A stretch of 64,000 nt of DNA from a bacterium (GCA_016125005.1 WGMQ01000045.1:1-64000); one strand, 5' to 3'; shown: positions 7,551 through 16,327, counted from the stretch's first letter. Notes: a model not told the origin generated them from the letters alone. Program-made: numbers and translations.

Positions 7551-9179
7551 ATGACTACGACAGCCACCGAGTCGAAACCCGAGAAGGGCATCCGGATGCC
7601 GCCCACCTTGGCGATTCTTGCGGTCATCCTCTTCTTGGCGGCAATCCTGTCACAGGTTCTTCCCCCCGGATCTTTCAAGCGCGAGCAGAAGACTTTGCGC
7701 AAAGCCGGCGTCCTGATGAAGGAGTATGTGGTTCAGCCCGGCGATACTGTTGAATCCATCAAGGTCACCCAGGGCGATGATGCAACGGCGGATCGGGGGC
7801 TGATGGAGGCGGACGGAAAAACGCCACTGACCGCGGTCATCGCGGGCACGACGATCTCGATCCCTGTCCATCCCACCGGCACGCGCGAGGTCGTGGTTCC
7901 CGGCACTTTCGAGTATCAGGATCGACGCACCTACGAAAGCTCGGGAGACCGTGCCTTCTCCTTCCTCGGCGGGTTGCTGATGGCTCCCCTTCGCGGCTTT
8001 CAGGATAAGGCCGACGTCATCGCCTTCATCCTGCTCATCGGTGGAGCATTCGGCATCGTGCTGGGCACCGGATCGATCGACATCCTGCTGCGTTATGCGG
8101 TGGAGCGGTTGGCTCAGGTCGGCGCCACGTCGCTCATCATCCCGGTGCTCATGCTGCTCTTTAGCCTGGGAGGCGCGACGTTCGGCATGAGCGAGGAAGT
8201 CATCCCGTTCGTGATGATCACGATCCCTCTGGCGATTCGGCTCGGCTACGACACGATCACCGGCTTGTGCATGAGCTTTGTGGCGGCGGGACTCGGATTC
8301 GCAGGTGCCTTTTTCAATCCGTTCACGGTGCAGATCGCCCAGGCCATTTCCGACCTGCCGCTGGCGAGCGGCGCCCCCTATCGGGTGTTCGTGTGGATCT
8401 CCGTCACGTTGATCGGCATTGTCTATACGATGTGGTGGGCAGGGAAAGTGAAGCGGGACCCGACGGTGTCGCCGACCTACGAAAATGATCGCCAGTTGCT
8501 GAGCACCTACGAACATTCACATGAGGGGACACGCATCCGAGCGTCGGACATCGGCGTCCTGCTGACCCTCGCGGGCTCGATCGTGCTCATCATGTGGGGA
8601 GTGGTCTACAAGGGTTGGTACATCGAGGAACTGAGCGCAGTCCTGCTGGGGGCGGGAGTACTCAGCGCGATTGTCTCACGCATGGGCCTGACCCGGGCGG
8701 CGGAACTTTTCGCGCGTGGTGCGGCGGACCTGAGCGGGGCGGCACTCGTTGTTGCCTTTGCCGCGGGAATCCTCATCATCATGAAGGACGGTCAGGTGCT
8801 GGATTCCATCCTCTACTGGATCTCTGGAATGCTGGAGGGGACACACCCGATCGCCGGCTCGAGCCTGATGTTCATTTTTCAGTCATGCCTGAACTTCTTC
8901 GTGCCGTCCGGCAGCGGACAGGCGGCGATGACAATGCCGATCATGGCGCCGTTGTCTGACCTGATGGGAATCTCCCGCCAGACCGCCGTGCTCGCGTTTC
9001 AGTTCGGCGATGGTTTCGGGAACATGATCATCCCGACCTCGGCGGTGACAATGAGCGTCCTTGGCATCGCGCGAATCCCGTGGGTCACCTGGGCGAAATG
9101 GATCCTGCCGCTGGAGGCGATCCTCCTCGTGGCTGGCTGCGTCTTTCTGGCGATCGCGGTTCTGATTGGCTACCAGTAA
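7551..9179 (+). CDS. YfcC/ArcD-like basic amino-acid carrier with a LysM-like insertion
   Basis: A 542-aa membrane protein of the YfcC (C4-dicarboxylate/arginine carrier, IT superfamily) type. The first membrane helix (residues 18-37, ending V-L-P-P-G) is followed by an extracytoplasmic loop closing with V-V-V-P-G-T-F-E-Y, then about 11 further helices including G-G-A-T-F-G-M-S-E-E and S-G-S-G-Q-A-A-M-T-M-P. The loop is enlarged: residues 59-106 read Y-V-V-Q-P-G-D-T-V-E-S-I ... G-T-T-I-S-I-P-V, strikingly like a LysM peptidoglycan-binding module. ATG 7551 is 31 bases after lysR; the longer ORF to 7467 overlaps lysR. With agrE converging from the other side, arginine or ornithine exchange is the likely role. 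Substrate is inferred. Confidence 0.8.
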   Translation: MTTTATESKPEKGIRMPPTLAILAVILFLAAILSQVLPPGSFKREQKTLRKAGVLMKEYVVQPGDTVESIKVTQGDDATADRGLMEADGKTPLTAVIAGTTISIPVHPTGTREVVVPGTFEYQDRRTYESSGDRAFSFLGGLLMAPLRGFQDKADVIAFILLIGGAFGIVLGTGSIDILLRYAVERLAQVGATSLIIPVLMLLFSLGGATFGMSEEVIPFVMITIPLAIRLGYDTITGLCMSFVAAGLGFAGAFFNPFTVQIAQAISDLPLASGAPYRVFVWISVTLIGIVYTMWWAGKVKRDPTVSPTYENDRQLLSTYEHSHEGTRIRASDIGVLLTLAGSIVLIMWGVVYKGWYIEELSAVLLGAGVLSAIVSRMGLTRAAELFARGAADLSGAALVVAFAAGILIIMKDGQVLDSILYWISGMLEGTHPIAGSSLMFIFQSCLNFFVPSGSGQAAMTMPIMAPLSDLMGISRQTAVLAFQFGDGFGNMIIPTSAVTMSVLGIARIPWVTWAKWILPLEAILLVAGCVFLAIAVLIGYQ

Positions 9180-9207
9180 GGCCAGCCCGCAGCTTCCAAT
9201 CGACAAG

Positions 9208-9243
9208 AAGACGGCGCCGGGTGCTCAGACGCGGCGCCGTCTT
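9208..9243. terminator. Bidirectional terminator between yfcC-like gene and agrE
   Basis: AAGACGGCGCC, a 14-base loop, GGCGCCGTCTT: an 11-bp stem ending in A/T-rich arms on both sides, placed between two convergent stop codons. It can serve both strands. Confidence 0.8.
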
Positions 9244-9263
9244 TCGTTGATGCGCTGCGTCGA

Positions 9264-11390
9264 TCAGCCGCGAAGGCTCTCCAACTTGCGGGCCAGAATG
9301 TTCAGGAACAGTCCCACGTCAGTCACGATGGGAGTGCTGTCCGTCGAGCCACGGTCCGCAAGCTTGGTCGCGACTGCGGGATTGATGTCGACGCTGATGA
9401 TCTTCACCCCGGCGGGCGTCATGTTGCCGACCCCGATGCTGTGAAGCATGCTGGAAAGCATCACGATCATTTCGGCGCCTTCGAGCAGACGTGCGTACTC
9501 TTCCTGAGCGCGGACCAGATCCATCAAGGTGTCGGGAAGAGGGCCGTCATCGCGGATCGATCCTGCCAGACAATAGGGGATCTTTGACTTCACCAGCCGG
9601 TGAAAGAGACCACTCTTGATCACGCCCGTCTCAACCGCACGTGCGATGCTCCCGGCGCGGCGGATCATGTTGATGACGGTGATGTGATGGCGATGGCCTC
9701 CGCCGACCGGTACCCCACGCGCCAGATCCACGCCCAGAGACGTGCCGTAGACCGCGTGCTCCAGGTCGTGCACCGCGATGGCGTTACCCCCGAGGAGAGC
9801 ACTCACGTAGCCCCCCCGAACCAGCCTCTCCAGATGAGGGCCGCCCCCTGTGTGGATGACTACCGGACCCGCGACCCAGACTATACGCCCGCCCTGCTGA
9901 CGAATGCGATCCATCTCCCAGGCGATGTGATCCACCGCCGCTTCCACCCGGCGCTCACTACTAACGGCCGAGCCCATGAACTTGAACTCGTTCTGGTCCT
10001 CGCCGGCCTCGCGAGGAACGTGGATTCGGATCCCATCGCTGCCGACGATGATCCTGTCGCCACGGCGCACATCACGAATCAGGCGACACACGGGCCGCCC
10101 CTCCGCCAGAACCACGACGGCATCCATCCGCTGCTTCTCCACGCGACGCCAAGTCCCATCGATCAGCACTTCCGTGGCATAGATGGTGGTGCTGTAGAAG
10201 TTCTCCGGCGCCACGCCGTCCAGATCCGCGACCACCACCTGCGCGGAGGACAACCGTTCCTCCTGTGGATTGCCACCGAGCGCAAGCAACTGAAGGAACA
10301 TTCCTTCCAGGGCTCTTTCGGACGGTGCGCTCACTTCCATCAGAATACGCGACTCGTCGTCCTTCCTCACGCCCGGTGCAAACTCCGCAACGCGATAGGT
10401 ACCACCGGCGTTCGGAATGACGTCCATCACGCGGCTGAGAGTTCCATTGTCGAGGATATGGCCGCGGAACTCCACACGGCGCGAAAGGATCGGCGCAGCG
10501 GGAGCCTTTCGGGAAGCAGCCGTTGGGCGTGGCTCGTTCAGGCGCAGGGTCAGGCACTTCGCCGCGCCACCGGCCAGCAGGAACTGATCGAGGGGTGTAC
10601 GGACGACCTCGAAGCCCCAGCTCTTGAGGACCGACTCCAGCTCGGGGGTTGCGTCGTTCAGCACGACCGCGGCGCCCGTGTCGACCGCATTGCAGGCAAA
10701 GCTGAGCGCATCACGCTCACTGACCGCATGGCGCTTGGCCGCGGGGACGCGACGCTCGATCTCCGCGCGTGATCGCTCGTCAAAGGCCTTCGGGTAGTAG
10801 ATCAAGTAGCCGCCCGTCAGCGGGCAAAAGCAGGTATCCAGGTGGTAGAACCGCTCATCGACGAGACCGAGCGGCACGACCTCAACCTGGAGGACCTCGT
10901 TGATGACGTTCGCCGCCTCGAGCGCCGTGCGGAATCCATAGCCCATGAAGAGATACGGTGAGTCTCGAAGGAACAACGCGTCGCCTGCACCTTCGAAGTG
11001 GGTGCCGCTCGGCATCTCAGTCACCTTGAAGCCGTTCTTCTCGAACCAGTCGCGGAAGTGCGGTTCCTCGCGCTGGCGCTCGGGATGACGAAAGTGCGAG
11101 AGAATGACCTGATCGCCCATCACAAGCCCTGCGTTTGCGGTGAAGACGAGGTCCGGCACGCCCTTTCGCGGATCCACCAGCTTGACCTCGGCCAGATCGG
11201 AGAGCACGGCGTGGAGACCCCGCCACTGGCGCCGCGCCTTGGTGGCGACCTCACGATGGATATTGCCGTCCATCCAGGGATTGATCACGTACTCCACACC
11301 GTAGAAGTCGGGCGGGCACATCAGGATCTGGTGGCGCGTGGCGTTGGTGGGACCGGCGGTGCCGGGAAGGGACTTCGGCTTTCTGCTCAT
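9264..11390 (-). CDS. agrE: AgrE-type arginine dihydrolase fused to LOR/SDH (ornithine cyclodeaminase) domain
   Basis: A 708-aa bifunctional enzyme. Residues 18-290 form a guanidine-modifying (amidinotransferase-fold) domain opening I-L-M-C-P-P-D-F-Y-G-V-E-Y-V-I-N-P-W-M, with F-T-A-N-A-G (Asn86), F-E-G-A-G-D (Glu133), H183 in Y-H-L-D-T-C-F, and Cys279 in G-G-A-A-K-C-L-T-L-R-L as the expected nucleophile. This pattern matches cyanobacterial ArgZ/AgrE, which convert arginine to ornithine, CO2 and two ammonia. Residues 305-708 are the LOR/SDH domain, which in AgrE cyclises ornithine to proline using NAD. AAGGAG lies 9 bases before ATG 11390; the longer ORF to 11546 crosses a structured leader. 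It would complete arginine catabolism downstream of cyanophycinase and iaaA, with ammonium as a main product. Confidence 0.85.
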   Translation of the reverse strand: MSRKPKSLPGTAGPTNATRHQILMCPPDFYGVEYVINPWMDGNIHREVATKARRQWRGLHAVLSDLAEVKLVDPRKGVPDLVFTANAGLVMGDQVILSHFRHPERQREEPHFRDWFEKNGFKVTEMPSGTHFEGAGDALFLRDSPYLFMGYGFRTALEAANVINEVLQVEVVPLGLVDERFYHLDTCFCPLTGGYLIYYPKAFDERSRAEIERRVPAAKRHAVSERDALSFACNAVDTGAAVVLNDATPELESVLKSWGFEVVRTPLDQFLLAGGAAKCLTLRLNEPRPTAASRKAPAAPILSRRVEFRGHILDNGTLSRVMDVIPNAGGTYRVAEFAPGVRKDDESRILMEVSAPSERALEGMFLQLLALGGNPQEERLSSAQVVVADLDGVAPENFYSTTIYATEVLIDGTWRRVEKQRMDAVVVLAEGRPVCRLIRDVRRGDRIIVGSDGIRIHVPREAGEDQNEFKFMGSAVSSERRVEAAVDHIAWEMDRIRQQGGRIVWVAGPVVIHTGGGPHLERLVRGGYVSALLGGNAIAVHDLEHAVYGTSLGVDLARGVPVGGGHRHHITVINMIRRAGSIARAVETGVIKSGLFHRLVKSKIPYCLAGSIRDDGPLPDTLMDLVRAQEEYARLLEGAEMIVMLSSMLHSIGVGNMTPAGVKIISVDINPAVATKLADRGSTDSTPIVTDVGLFLNILARKLESLRG

Positions 11391-11492
11391 TGCGGAAACA
11401 CTCCTTGTTTCGCTCGGGAAGGTGTTCAAGGGCACAGGGGCCGACGCGGAATACACGCGGCATCCATGAACAAACGATCGATGTGGAGTGAG

Positions 11493-11554
11493 GGCGTTAG
11501 AAGTCGGAGGGCCGGCCCCGACGGAATGTCCGGCCCCGCCGACCACGTAACGCC
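11493..11554 (-). promoter_or_regulatory. Large two-tier hairpin in the agrE leader / after the M14 gene
   Basis: Outer arms GGCGTTA/TAACGCC and GTCGG/CCGAC enclose an inner GGGCCGG/CCGGCCC stem with a 14-base loop. The structure lies in the 222-base gap between the M14 stop (11613) and agrE ATG (11390) on the minus strand. It could terminate the M14 transcript or be a regulatory leader of agrE. No known riboswitch class was recognised. Confidence 0.45.
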
Positions 11555-11563
11555 TGGCCGCAC

Positions 11564-11577
11564 GGAATCCGGATTCC
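11564..11577. promoter_or_regulatory. Perfect 14-bp palindrome GGAATCCGGATTCC
   Basis: GGAATCC followed directly by GGATTCC, 36 bases past the M14 stop codon and about 175 bases upstream of agrE. It may be a protein-binding operator. It resembles neither dyad near nhaC/lysR, so shared regulation is not supported by the sequence. Confidence 0.25.
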
Positions 11578-11612
11578 TGATCGGAGGAGGTCCTTTCTCA
11601 TGACACGAAATC

Positions 11613-13088
11613 TCAGTCGCCCAGCACGCGCAGGACGGGGATTTTTCCGTCCTCTGCGACGGTGCCGCGGAAGACCGGCCACTGGTACAAGCCGTATAGA
11701 AGGGAGGGCTCAAGGAAGGAGCAAACTCGCATGCCGGCGTTGGATCCCCGCGCTGCGATCAAGACGGTGCCGCTTGGGAGGATTCCTGAGCCGATATCAC
11801 CCAACTCCACAACCTGCCGTCCGTCGAAGCGATTGTAGAGGAGATCCTCGGAATCATCCACCGCTAGCAGGCGAGCCGACTGGAGGCGGGGCTCAGACCG
11901 CTCAACCGAAAGGACCTCGTAGGGGATTCCGTGTCGATCAAGCAAGTCTGTATAGATCTTCTGGTGCGGCGAAGAAGGAATCGCGTAGGCCAGCGGGCGC
12001 TCGACTGATCGCTTCACGGTCATCGTGTCCATGAAGTTCCAAGTCTCGACCTGGATCGTGCGACTCGTTTCGATCTCAACGGCGTCTACGAGGCGAGGGG
12101 TGTGTCCGCCGTTGGCCCAGAAGTAATTGACCGGGATGTAGTCCATCTCGAAGCCCTTGCGAGCAGCTTCGATCTCTGCGCGCGCCTCCTGCCGGTCATC
12201 ATCCTTGCGGATCAGATACCAGATCAGCCGCTTGTAGCCCTCGACGCGAACCGCCAAATCGGCCTGCGGCTCCGAAACCGTGGTCAGCCGACCAGACTCG
12301 ATGATGAAACTCAGGGTCCCGTAGATGCCGGTCCCGTTGCGCAGGTCGTCTGTGTCGAAGGTACTCCGACGTTGCTCCTCTTCCGGCGGCACCCCACCGA
12401 CCAGGTATTCGTCGTAGGTGATGTCGCTCCCAACGAATGCGTCCCTCGCCTCGTCGATCCAGGAAGCGGCACGGTCCCGGATGGCGGGATGCACGAAGGG
12501 GCTGTTGACGGCACCCATGGTCACGATCGCGGGCTTGAGCCAGCCCTTGCGCTTCCAGGCTCCCGAGTCGCGCGCGTACTCGTGGCAGTCCACGACAACA
12601 TGCGGCTGGACCTCGCGAACCGTCCTGTAGAGCGCCTGGGTTTCCGGCTGAAGCAGCACAAGGTGGTCCCGATTAAGGTCCGCATCATGTCCGTTCCGCC
12701 GCAGGTCCGCCTCCACGCCATCGGGGTTGATCATCGGCACCACGTATAGATCGACATCCTCCGGCAGCAGGGAAGGGTTCGCGGCGATGTCCCCGATCAT
12801 GTGAAGCAGGGCGTCCTTGCCCGCATGCTCGTCGCCGTGCTGGACGCCCACGAACATCATCTTCCAGGCACTCTCTCCATTGCCACGATGCAGACGGACG
12901 AGCATTAGATCCCGCCCCTGTCCGGACTGTCCAATTACCCGCGAGGAGATGAACTCGTGCTCACGGTCAGCATCAGCGACGATTCGGCGGGCGGCCTCGT
13001 AACCGATAGGGCCTTTGGGCGATTCCGCTGGTGCGATGCTTCCCAAGGCGAGGCAGGCGAGGAGGATCGAGAATACGTGAAGGCGCAT
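11613..13088 (-). CDS. Secreted M14-family zinc carboxypeptidase
   Basis: A 491-aa protein from ATG 13088 (MRLHVFSILLACLALGSIAPAES is a Sec signal peptide). M14 motifs are V-Q-H-G-D-E-H-A-G (His and Glu zinc ligands), I-N-P-D-G, D-C-H-E-Y (third zinc ligand His) and S-F-I-I-E-S-G (likely general base Glu). About 150 extra residues follow the catalytic domain. M14 enzymes remove C-terminal residues or act on peptidoglycan peptides; metallocarboxypeptidase B types prefer Arg/Lys, which would suit an arginine-rich diet, but S1' specificity cannot be read here. No good Shine-Dalgarno is visible before 13088; ATG 13226 would add a non-signal-like extension. Same strand as the symporter upstream and agrE downstream. 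Confidence 0.82.
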   Translation of the reverse strand: MRLHVFSILLACLALGSIAPAESPKGPIGYEAARRIVADADREHEFISSRVIGQSGQGRDLMLVRLHRGNGESAWKMMFVGVQHGDEHAGKDALLHMIGDIAANPSLLPEDVDLYVVPMINPDGVEADLRRNGHDADLNRDHLVLLQPETQALYRTVREVQPHVVVDCHEYARDSGAWKRKGWLKPAIVTMGAVNSPFVHPAIRDRAASWIDEARDAFVGSDITYDEYLVGGVPPEEEQRRSTFDTDDLRNGTGIYGTLSFIIESGRLTTVSEPQADLAVRVEGYKRLIWYLIRKDDDRQEARAEIEAARKGFEMDYIPVNYFWANGGHTPRLVDAVEIETSRTIQVETWNFMDTMTVKRSVERPLAYAIPSSPHQKIYTDLLDRHGIPYEVLSVERSEPRLQSARLLAVDDSEDLLYNRFDGRQVVELGDIGSGILPSGTVLIAARGSNAGMRVCSFLEPSLLYGLYQWPVFRGTVAEDGKIPVLRVLGD

Positions 13089-13278
13089 GGAAGGAACCGT
13101 GGCGAGGTGGGAGACTGCGATCAGAAGCAGAAGGCGATACGAGGCCCAGCGTTGCCACAGGGAGGCGGAAAAGGTGAAGCAATTTTGCTTGGATTCATCG
13201 AAAATGGACCGGAGCTGTGCCATCACAGGGGAACAAAATCATCCGCAGTCTGCCACATGATCGATGGGTGGTTCCCCT

Positions 13279-15114
13279 TCAGGGACCTGACTCGGCGGGG
13301 GTTCCCTCAGCCAGCATTGCGTGATAGCGATCAAACGCCTTCGCAAATCCGAAGGCTAGGGCAGCGGCTAGGATCGTATAGACGATCCCCTCCACCCAAT
13401 CGCCGACGTAGAACTTCGACAGCGCGAGAATCGCCGCGCTGATCCAGGCCGCACCCAGAAGGCCCAGAACGAGCCCGCGCACCAACATGGGACGCTCGGC
13501 GGGAAGTGCGTCCGGTCCTTCGTCGCGGAGGATCGCCTCGCGCACCGGCCCCCAAGCGCCCATGGGACGGGCCCGCTTGTAGAAGGCCTTCAGCGTCTCC
13601 ATGTCCTCCGGCTTGGTGCAAAGCGTCACCGTCACCCAGGTCACGAGCGAGATCACCAGCCCGATGGCGCCCTTCAGCAGGTCCAGCGCCTGCTTCGCCG
13701 TCTCGCCCTGCGCGGCGTAGTCCTTCCACCAGGTGAACTCGGGGAGCAGATAGCCGAGGCCGAAGTAGATGAACGGGCCGACCACCATCGCCGATACCCA
13801 GGCCGGGAAGTTGGTCCGCCACCACCACCACTGGCCCCAGGCGATGCTCGCCGTGGCCGCAAACAACCCGAGCAGCGTCACGGCAATTCCGATCAGCGAC
13901 GTGGAGTTGTACACGACCGCGATGGAAGCGCCCATGATGGCCACCATCGAAAGTCGCCCATAGAGGATGCCGCGCTCGTCGGTGATGCCGGGACGGAACA
14001 CCTTCAGGATGTCGTTGACGATGGTCTGCGCGCCGAAGTTCAGGTGGCTGGCGATGGTCGACATGACCGCCGCAGCCATTGCCGCCAGCGCAAGCCCCAG
14101 CAGTCCGCTCGGGAAGAACTCCTTCAGCATCATCCCATAGGCCGCCTCGCGCGCCGCCGGTTCCGCGTGGTAGAGTTCCGGGTGGATCGGCAACAGGCCG
14201 AGCACCGGAAGCGTGAGCGTCAGCAGCATGACGAACAGCACGATCGCCGACCAGATGTAGGACTTCATCGATTCGCGCGCATTCGCGCAGGAGAGCAGCC
14301 GCTGGCCGTCCGTCTGTACGTTGCCCCCCGCCCCCACCGTCGGGAGTAACAACCACGCCAACACCAGCATCGGTCCCATCACCGCGTGGCCGGGCACCGG
14401 GAGCGCGCTTAGGATTTCGCCGGACTCCGCGGGTAGGGCGCCGCGAATGGCCTCGGCCAGTCCGCTCGGTCCGCCGTAGCGCATCAGCACCACCACCGTC
14501 AGCGCCACGTTCGCCACGACGATGACGCCCGCCTGAAATAGGTCCACCAGCAACACGCCGCTATAACCGGACTTCCATACGTATAGCAGCAGCACAGGAA
14601 TCAGGAAAGCCAGCGTGATCGAGACATCGTCATAGCCAAAGATGGGGCCGACAATCAGGTGGACGCCCAAAATGCCAGCGCCGATCCACGGGACCATGCC
14701 CAGCATGACGCCGTAGAGCGAGCTCCAAACGCGGACGAAACGGCCGCCCTTCCCGCCGAAGCGCAGAGCGAAGAACTCCGGCCCCGTGTTCACCCGCAGA
14801 CTCCTCCACTTGTACGCGAAGAGCAGGGCGATGACCATCAGCGCAAACGCGAAGCGCGACAGGTAGAACCACGCAACCGGCAGCCCCACCACCACGGCCA
14901 CGCCCGCATAGGCCGGTGCCACGTCGGCATTCATCGAGGTCACCCCCACCGACACACCCGCGAGCCAGCCGGGGATCTTTCGTCCCGCCAGGAAGTAGTC
15001 CGACTCGGTGCGGTCGCTGGTCTTCATCCAGCGTGCCGCCTTCACTCCGATCACGAACGAGACAACAAGATAGAGCACCACCACCGCCGCATCGATCCAC
15101 TGTGCGAGACTCAT
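13279..15114 (-). CDS. Sodium:solute symporter (SSS family)
   Basis: A 611-aa membrane protein with about 13-14 hydrophobic segments and the SSS start pattern (S-D-Y-F-L-A-G-R-K-I-P-G-W, then S-V-G-V-T-S-M-N-A-D, typical of helix 1-2). The SSS family takes up sugars, proline, other amino acids or organic acids with Na+. A conserved-looking N-V-Q-T-D-G-Q-R sits mid-protein. ATG 15114 is preceded by GGAGGG at about 11 bases. It is followed on the same strand by the M14 peptidase after 190 bases. Substrate is unknown; a peptide-derived amino acid such as proline or aspartate is a plausible guess from context only. Confidence 0.85.
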   Translation of the reverse strand: MSLAQWIDAAVVVLYLVVSFVIGVKAARWMKTSDRTESDYFLAGRKIPGWLAGVSVGVTSMNADVAPAYAGVAVVVGLPVAWFYLSRFAFALMVIALLFAYKWRSLRVNTGPEFFALRFGGKGGRFVRVWSSLYGVMLGMVPWIGAGILGVHLIVGPIFGYDDVSITLAFLIPVLLLYVWKSGYSGVLLVDLFQAGVIVVANVALTVVVLMRYGGPSGLAEAIRGALPAESGEILSALPVPGHAVMGPMLVLAWLLLPTVGAGGNVQTDGQRLLSCANARESMKSYIWSAIVLFVMLLTLTLPVLGLLPIHPELYHAEPAAREAAYGMMLKEFFPSGLLGLALAAMAAAVMSTIASHLNFGAQTIVNDILKVFRPGITDERGILYGRLSMVAIMGASIAVVYNSTSLIGIAVTLLGLFAATASIAWGQWWWWRTNFPAWVSAMVVGPFIYFGLGYLLPEFTWWKDYAAQGETAKQALDLLKGAIGLVISLVTWVTVTLCTKPEDMETLKAFYKRARPMGAWGPVREAILRDEGPDALPAERPMLVRGLVLGLLGAAWISAAILALSKFYVGDWVEGIVYTILAAALAFGFAKAFDRYHAMLAEGTPAESGP

Positions 15115-15290
15115 GGAACCACAACCCTCCCGAAAAAAAGCGACCCAGCGGGACGCACGAGAATCAAAAACCCAAACTGGGTGACGCGAATCGGAAGGGC
15201 GAGGGAAGAGTTGCGGATAACCGCCCCTCCCGAATCGTTGACAGCGTGGGGCACCGCGTCCGACGCTCCAGCCAGAGAGGGTTGCTGCCC

Positions 15291-15587
15291 ATGGACACGT
15301 TGACCGTCAAATGCCCCGATTGTAAGACCATCTTGATCGTCGACCGGAAGACCGGCGAAGTGCTGGAAGTCCGCAAACCGATCCTGGAGGACGGCACGGG
15401 CGACCGCTTTGAGGACGCCCGCCGCAAGGTGCTCGATTCGCAAGGACGCGCCGAAAAGCTCTTCCAAGAGGCCCGCGAGAAGGAAAAAGGGAAGATGGCC
15501 CGCCTGGAGGCCCTCTTCAACGAGAAGAAGGAAGAGCTGAAGGACCAGCCCATCACCCGCCCCGACCGTCCCAACGACTTCGACTGA
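15291..15587 (+). CDS. Small charged protein with one CxxC motif
   Basis: 98 aa from ATG 15291, preceded by GAGAGGG. It starts MDTLTVKCPDCKTILIVDRKTGEVLEVRKPI, resembling half of a zinc ribbon (one C-P-D-C only), followed by a strongly charged helix rich in Arg, Lys and Glu (residues 45-90), likely coiled coil. The stop codon is 8 bases before the DnaC-like ATPase start, so the pair is probably co-transcribed. The single CxxC means a zinc site would need dimerisation or a partner. I do not recognise a named family. The longer ORF starting at 14916 is antisense to the symporter and is not used. Confidence 0.65.
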   Translation: MDTLTVKCPDCKTILIVDRKTGEVLEVRKPILEDGTGDRFEDARRKVLDSQGRAEKLFQEAREKEKGKMARLEALFNEKKEELKDQPITRPDRPNDFD

Positions 15588-15595
15588 GGCCCTTC

Positions 15596-16327
15596 ATGCC
15601 CCCCGCCAAGACGCGCGCCACCAAGCCCAGCAACGAACCACCGGCCGAATGCCCCAAGTGCGGCGGCTATGGCTATATCATCGACGAAGCCACCATCACG
15701 GCCCGCCCCTGCGACTGCCCCGCCTACACGGAGATGACGCTGCGTCGACGCCAGACCGACGCCGGCGTCCCGGCGCGCTTTAGCGTGAAGACCTTCGAGG
15801 GTTTCGAGGTGCCGAAGGGCGAGAAGGATCTGGGCGCCATCGTGCAAATGGCACGCAGCTACGCCAGTGGCTTCAACCGTGGAGAAAAAAGCGGCATCCT
15901 CATGCGCGGCGTGCCTGGCTGCGGCAAGACCCACCTCGCGGTCTCGATCCTCCACGTCGTCGTGAAGCGTGGCTACTCGGCCCGTTATGAGAACTTCAGC
16001 GACCTGCTTTCGAAGATCCGTGACACGTTCAATCGAGACTCTGAGGTCTCGGAAGGCGACCTACTGGAGGACGTCGACAACGCGGACCTACTGGTCCTCG
16101 ACGACCTCGGCGCTGAGATGACCTCCGACTGGGTGCGGGACCGCCTTTACCTGATCCTCAACCGTCGCTACGAAAACGCTCGTCCCGTCATCATCACCAC
16201 GAATTGCAGCGAGCACGAACTCGCTGCCCGCGTCGGCGAACGCATAGCCAGCCGTCTATACGAGATGTGCGACCTCCCCATCCCCGAGTTCCCCGCCGTG
16301 GATTGGCGGAAGAAGAACCTGCGGTAG
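15596..16327 (+). CDS. DnaC/IstB-like AAA+ ATPase with N-terminal zinc ribbon
   Basis: 243 aa. An N-terminal C-P-K-C ... C-D-C cluster (residues 19-41) may bind zinc. Walker A is G-V-P-G-C-G-K-T-H at about residues 107-115, Walker B L-L-V-L-D-D-L-G-A-E at about 163-172, and sensor I I-I-T-T-N-C-S at about 199-205. These are the motifs of DnaC/DnaI helicase loaders and IstB-type ATPases. No transposase or insertion sequence ends surround it, so a chromosomal primosomal helicase-loader role is more likely than a transposition helper. It follows the small CxxC protein by 8 bases, which could be a partner. Confidence 0.8.
   Translation: MPPAKTRATKPSNEPPAECPKCGGYGYIIDEATITARPCDCPAYTEMTLRRRQTDAGVPARFSVKTFEGFEVPKGEKDLGAIVQMARSYASGFNRGEKSGILMRGVPGCGKTHLAVSILHVVVKRGYSARYENFSDLLSKIRDTFNRDSEVSEGDLLEDVDNADLLVLDDLGAEMTSDWVRDRLYLILNRRYENARPVIITTNCSEHELAARVGERIASRLYEMCDLPIPEFPAVDWRKKNLR

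Noticed and set aside
9600-10772. 390-aa ORF antisense to agrE
   Set aside because: No recognisable protein features; agrE motifs are complete on the other strand.
15596-16327. DnaC/IstB-like ATPase as part of an IS21-type insertion sequence
   Set aside because: No adjacent transposase and no terminal inverted repeats; its N-terminal zinc ribbon and neighbour favour a chromosomal helicase loader.
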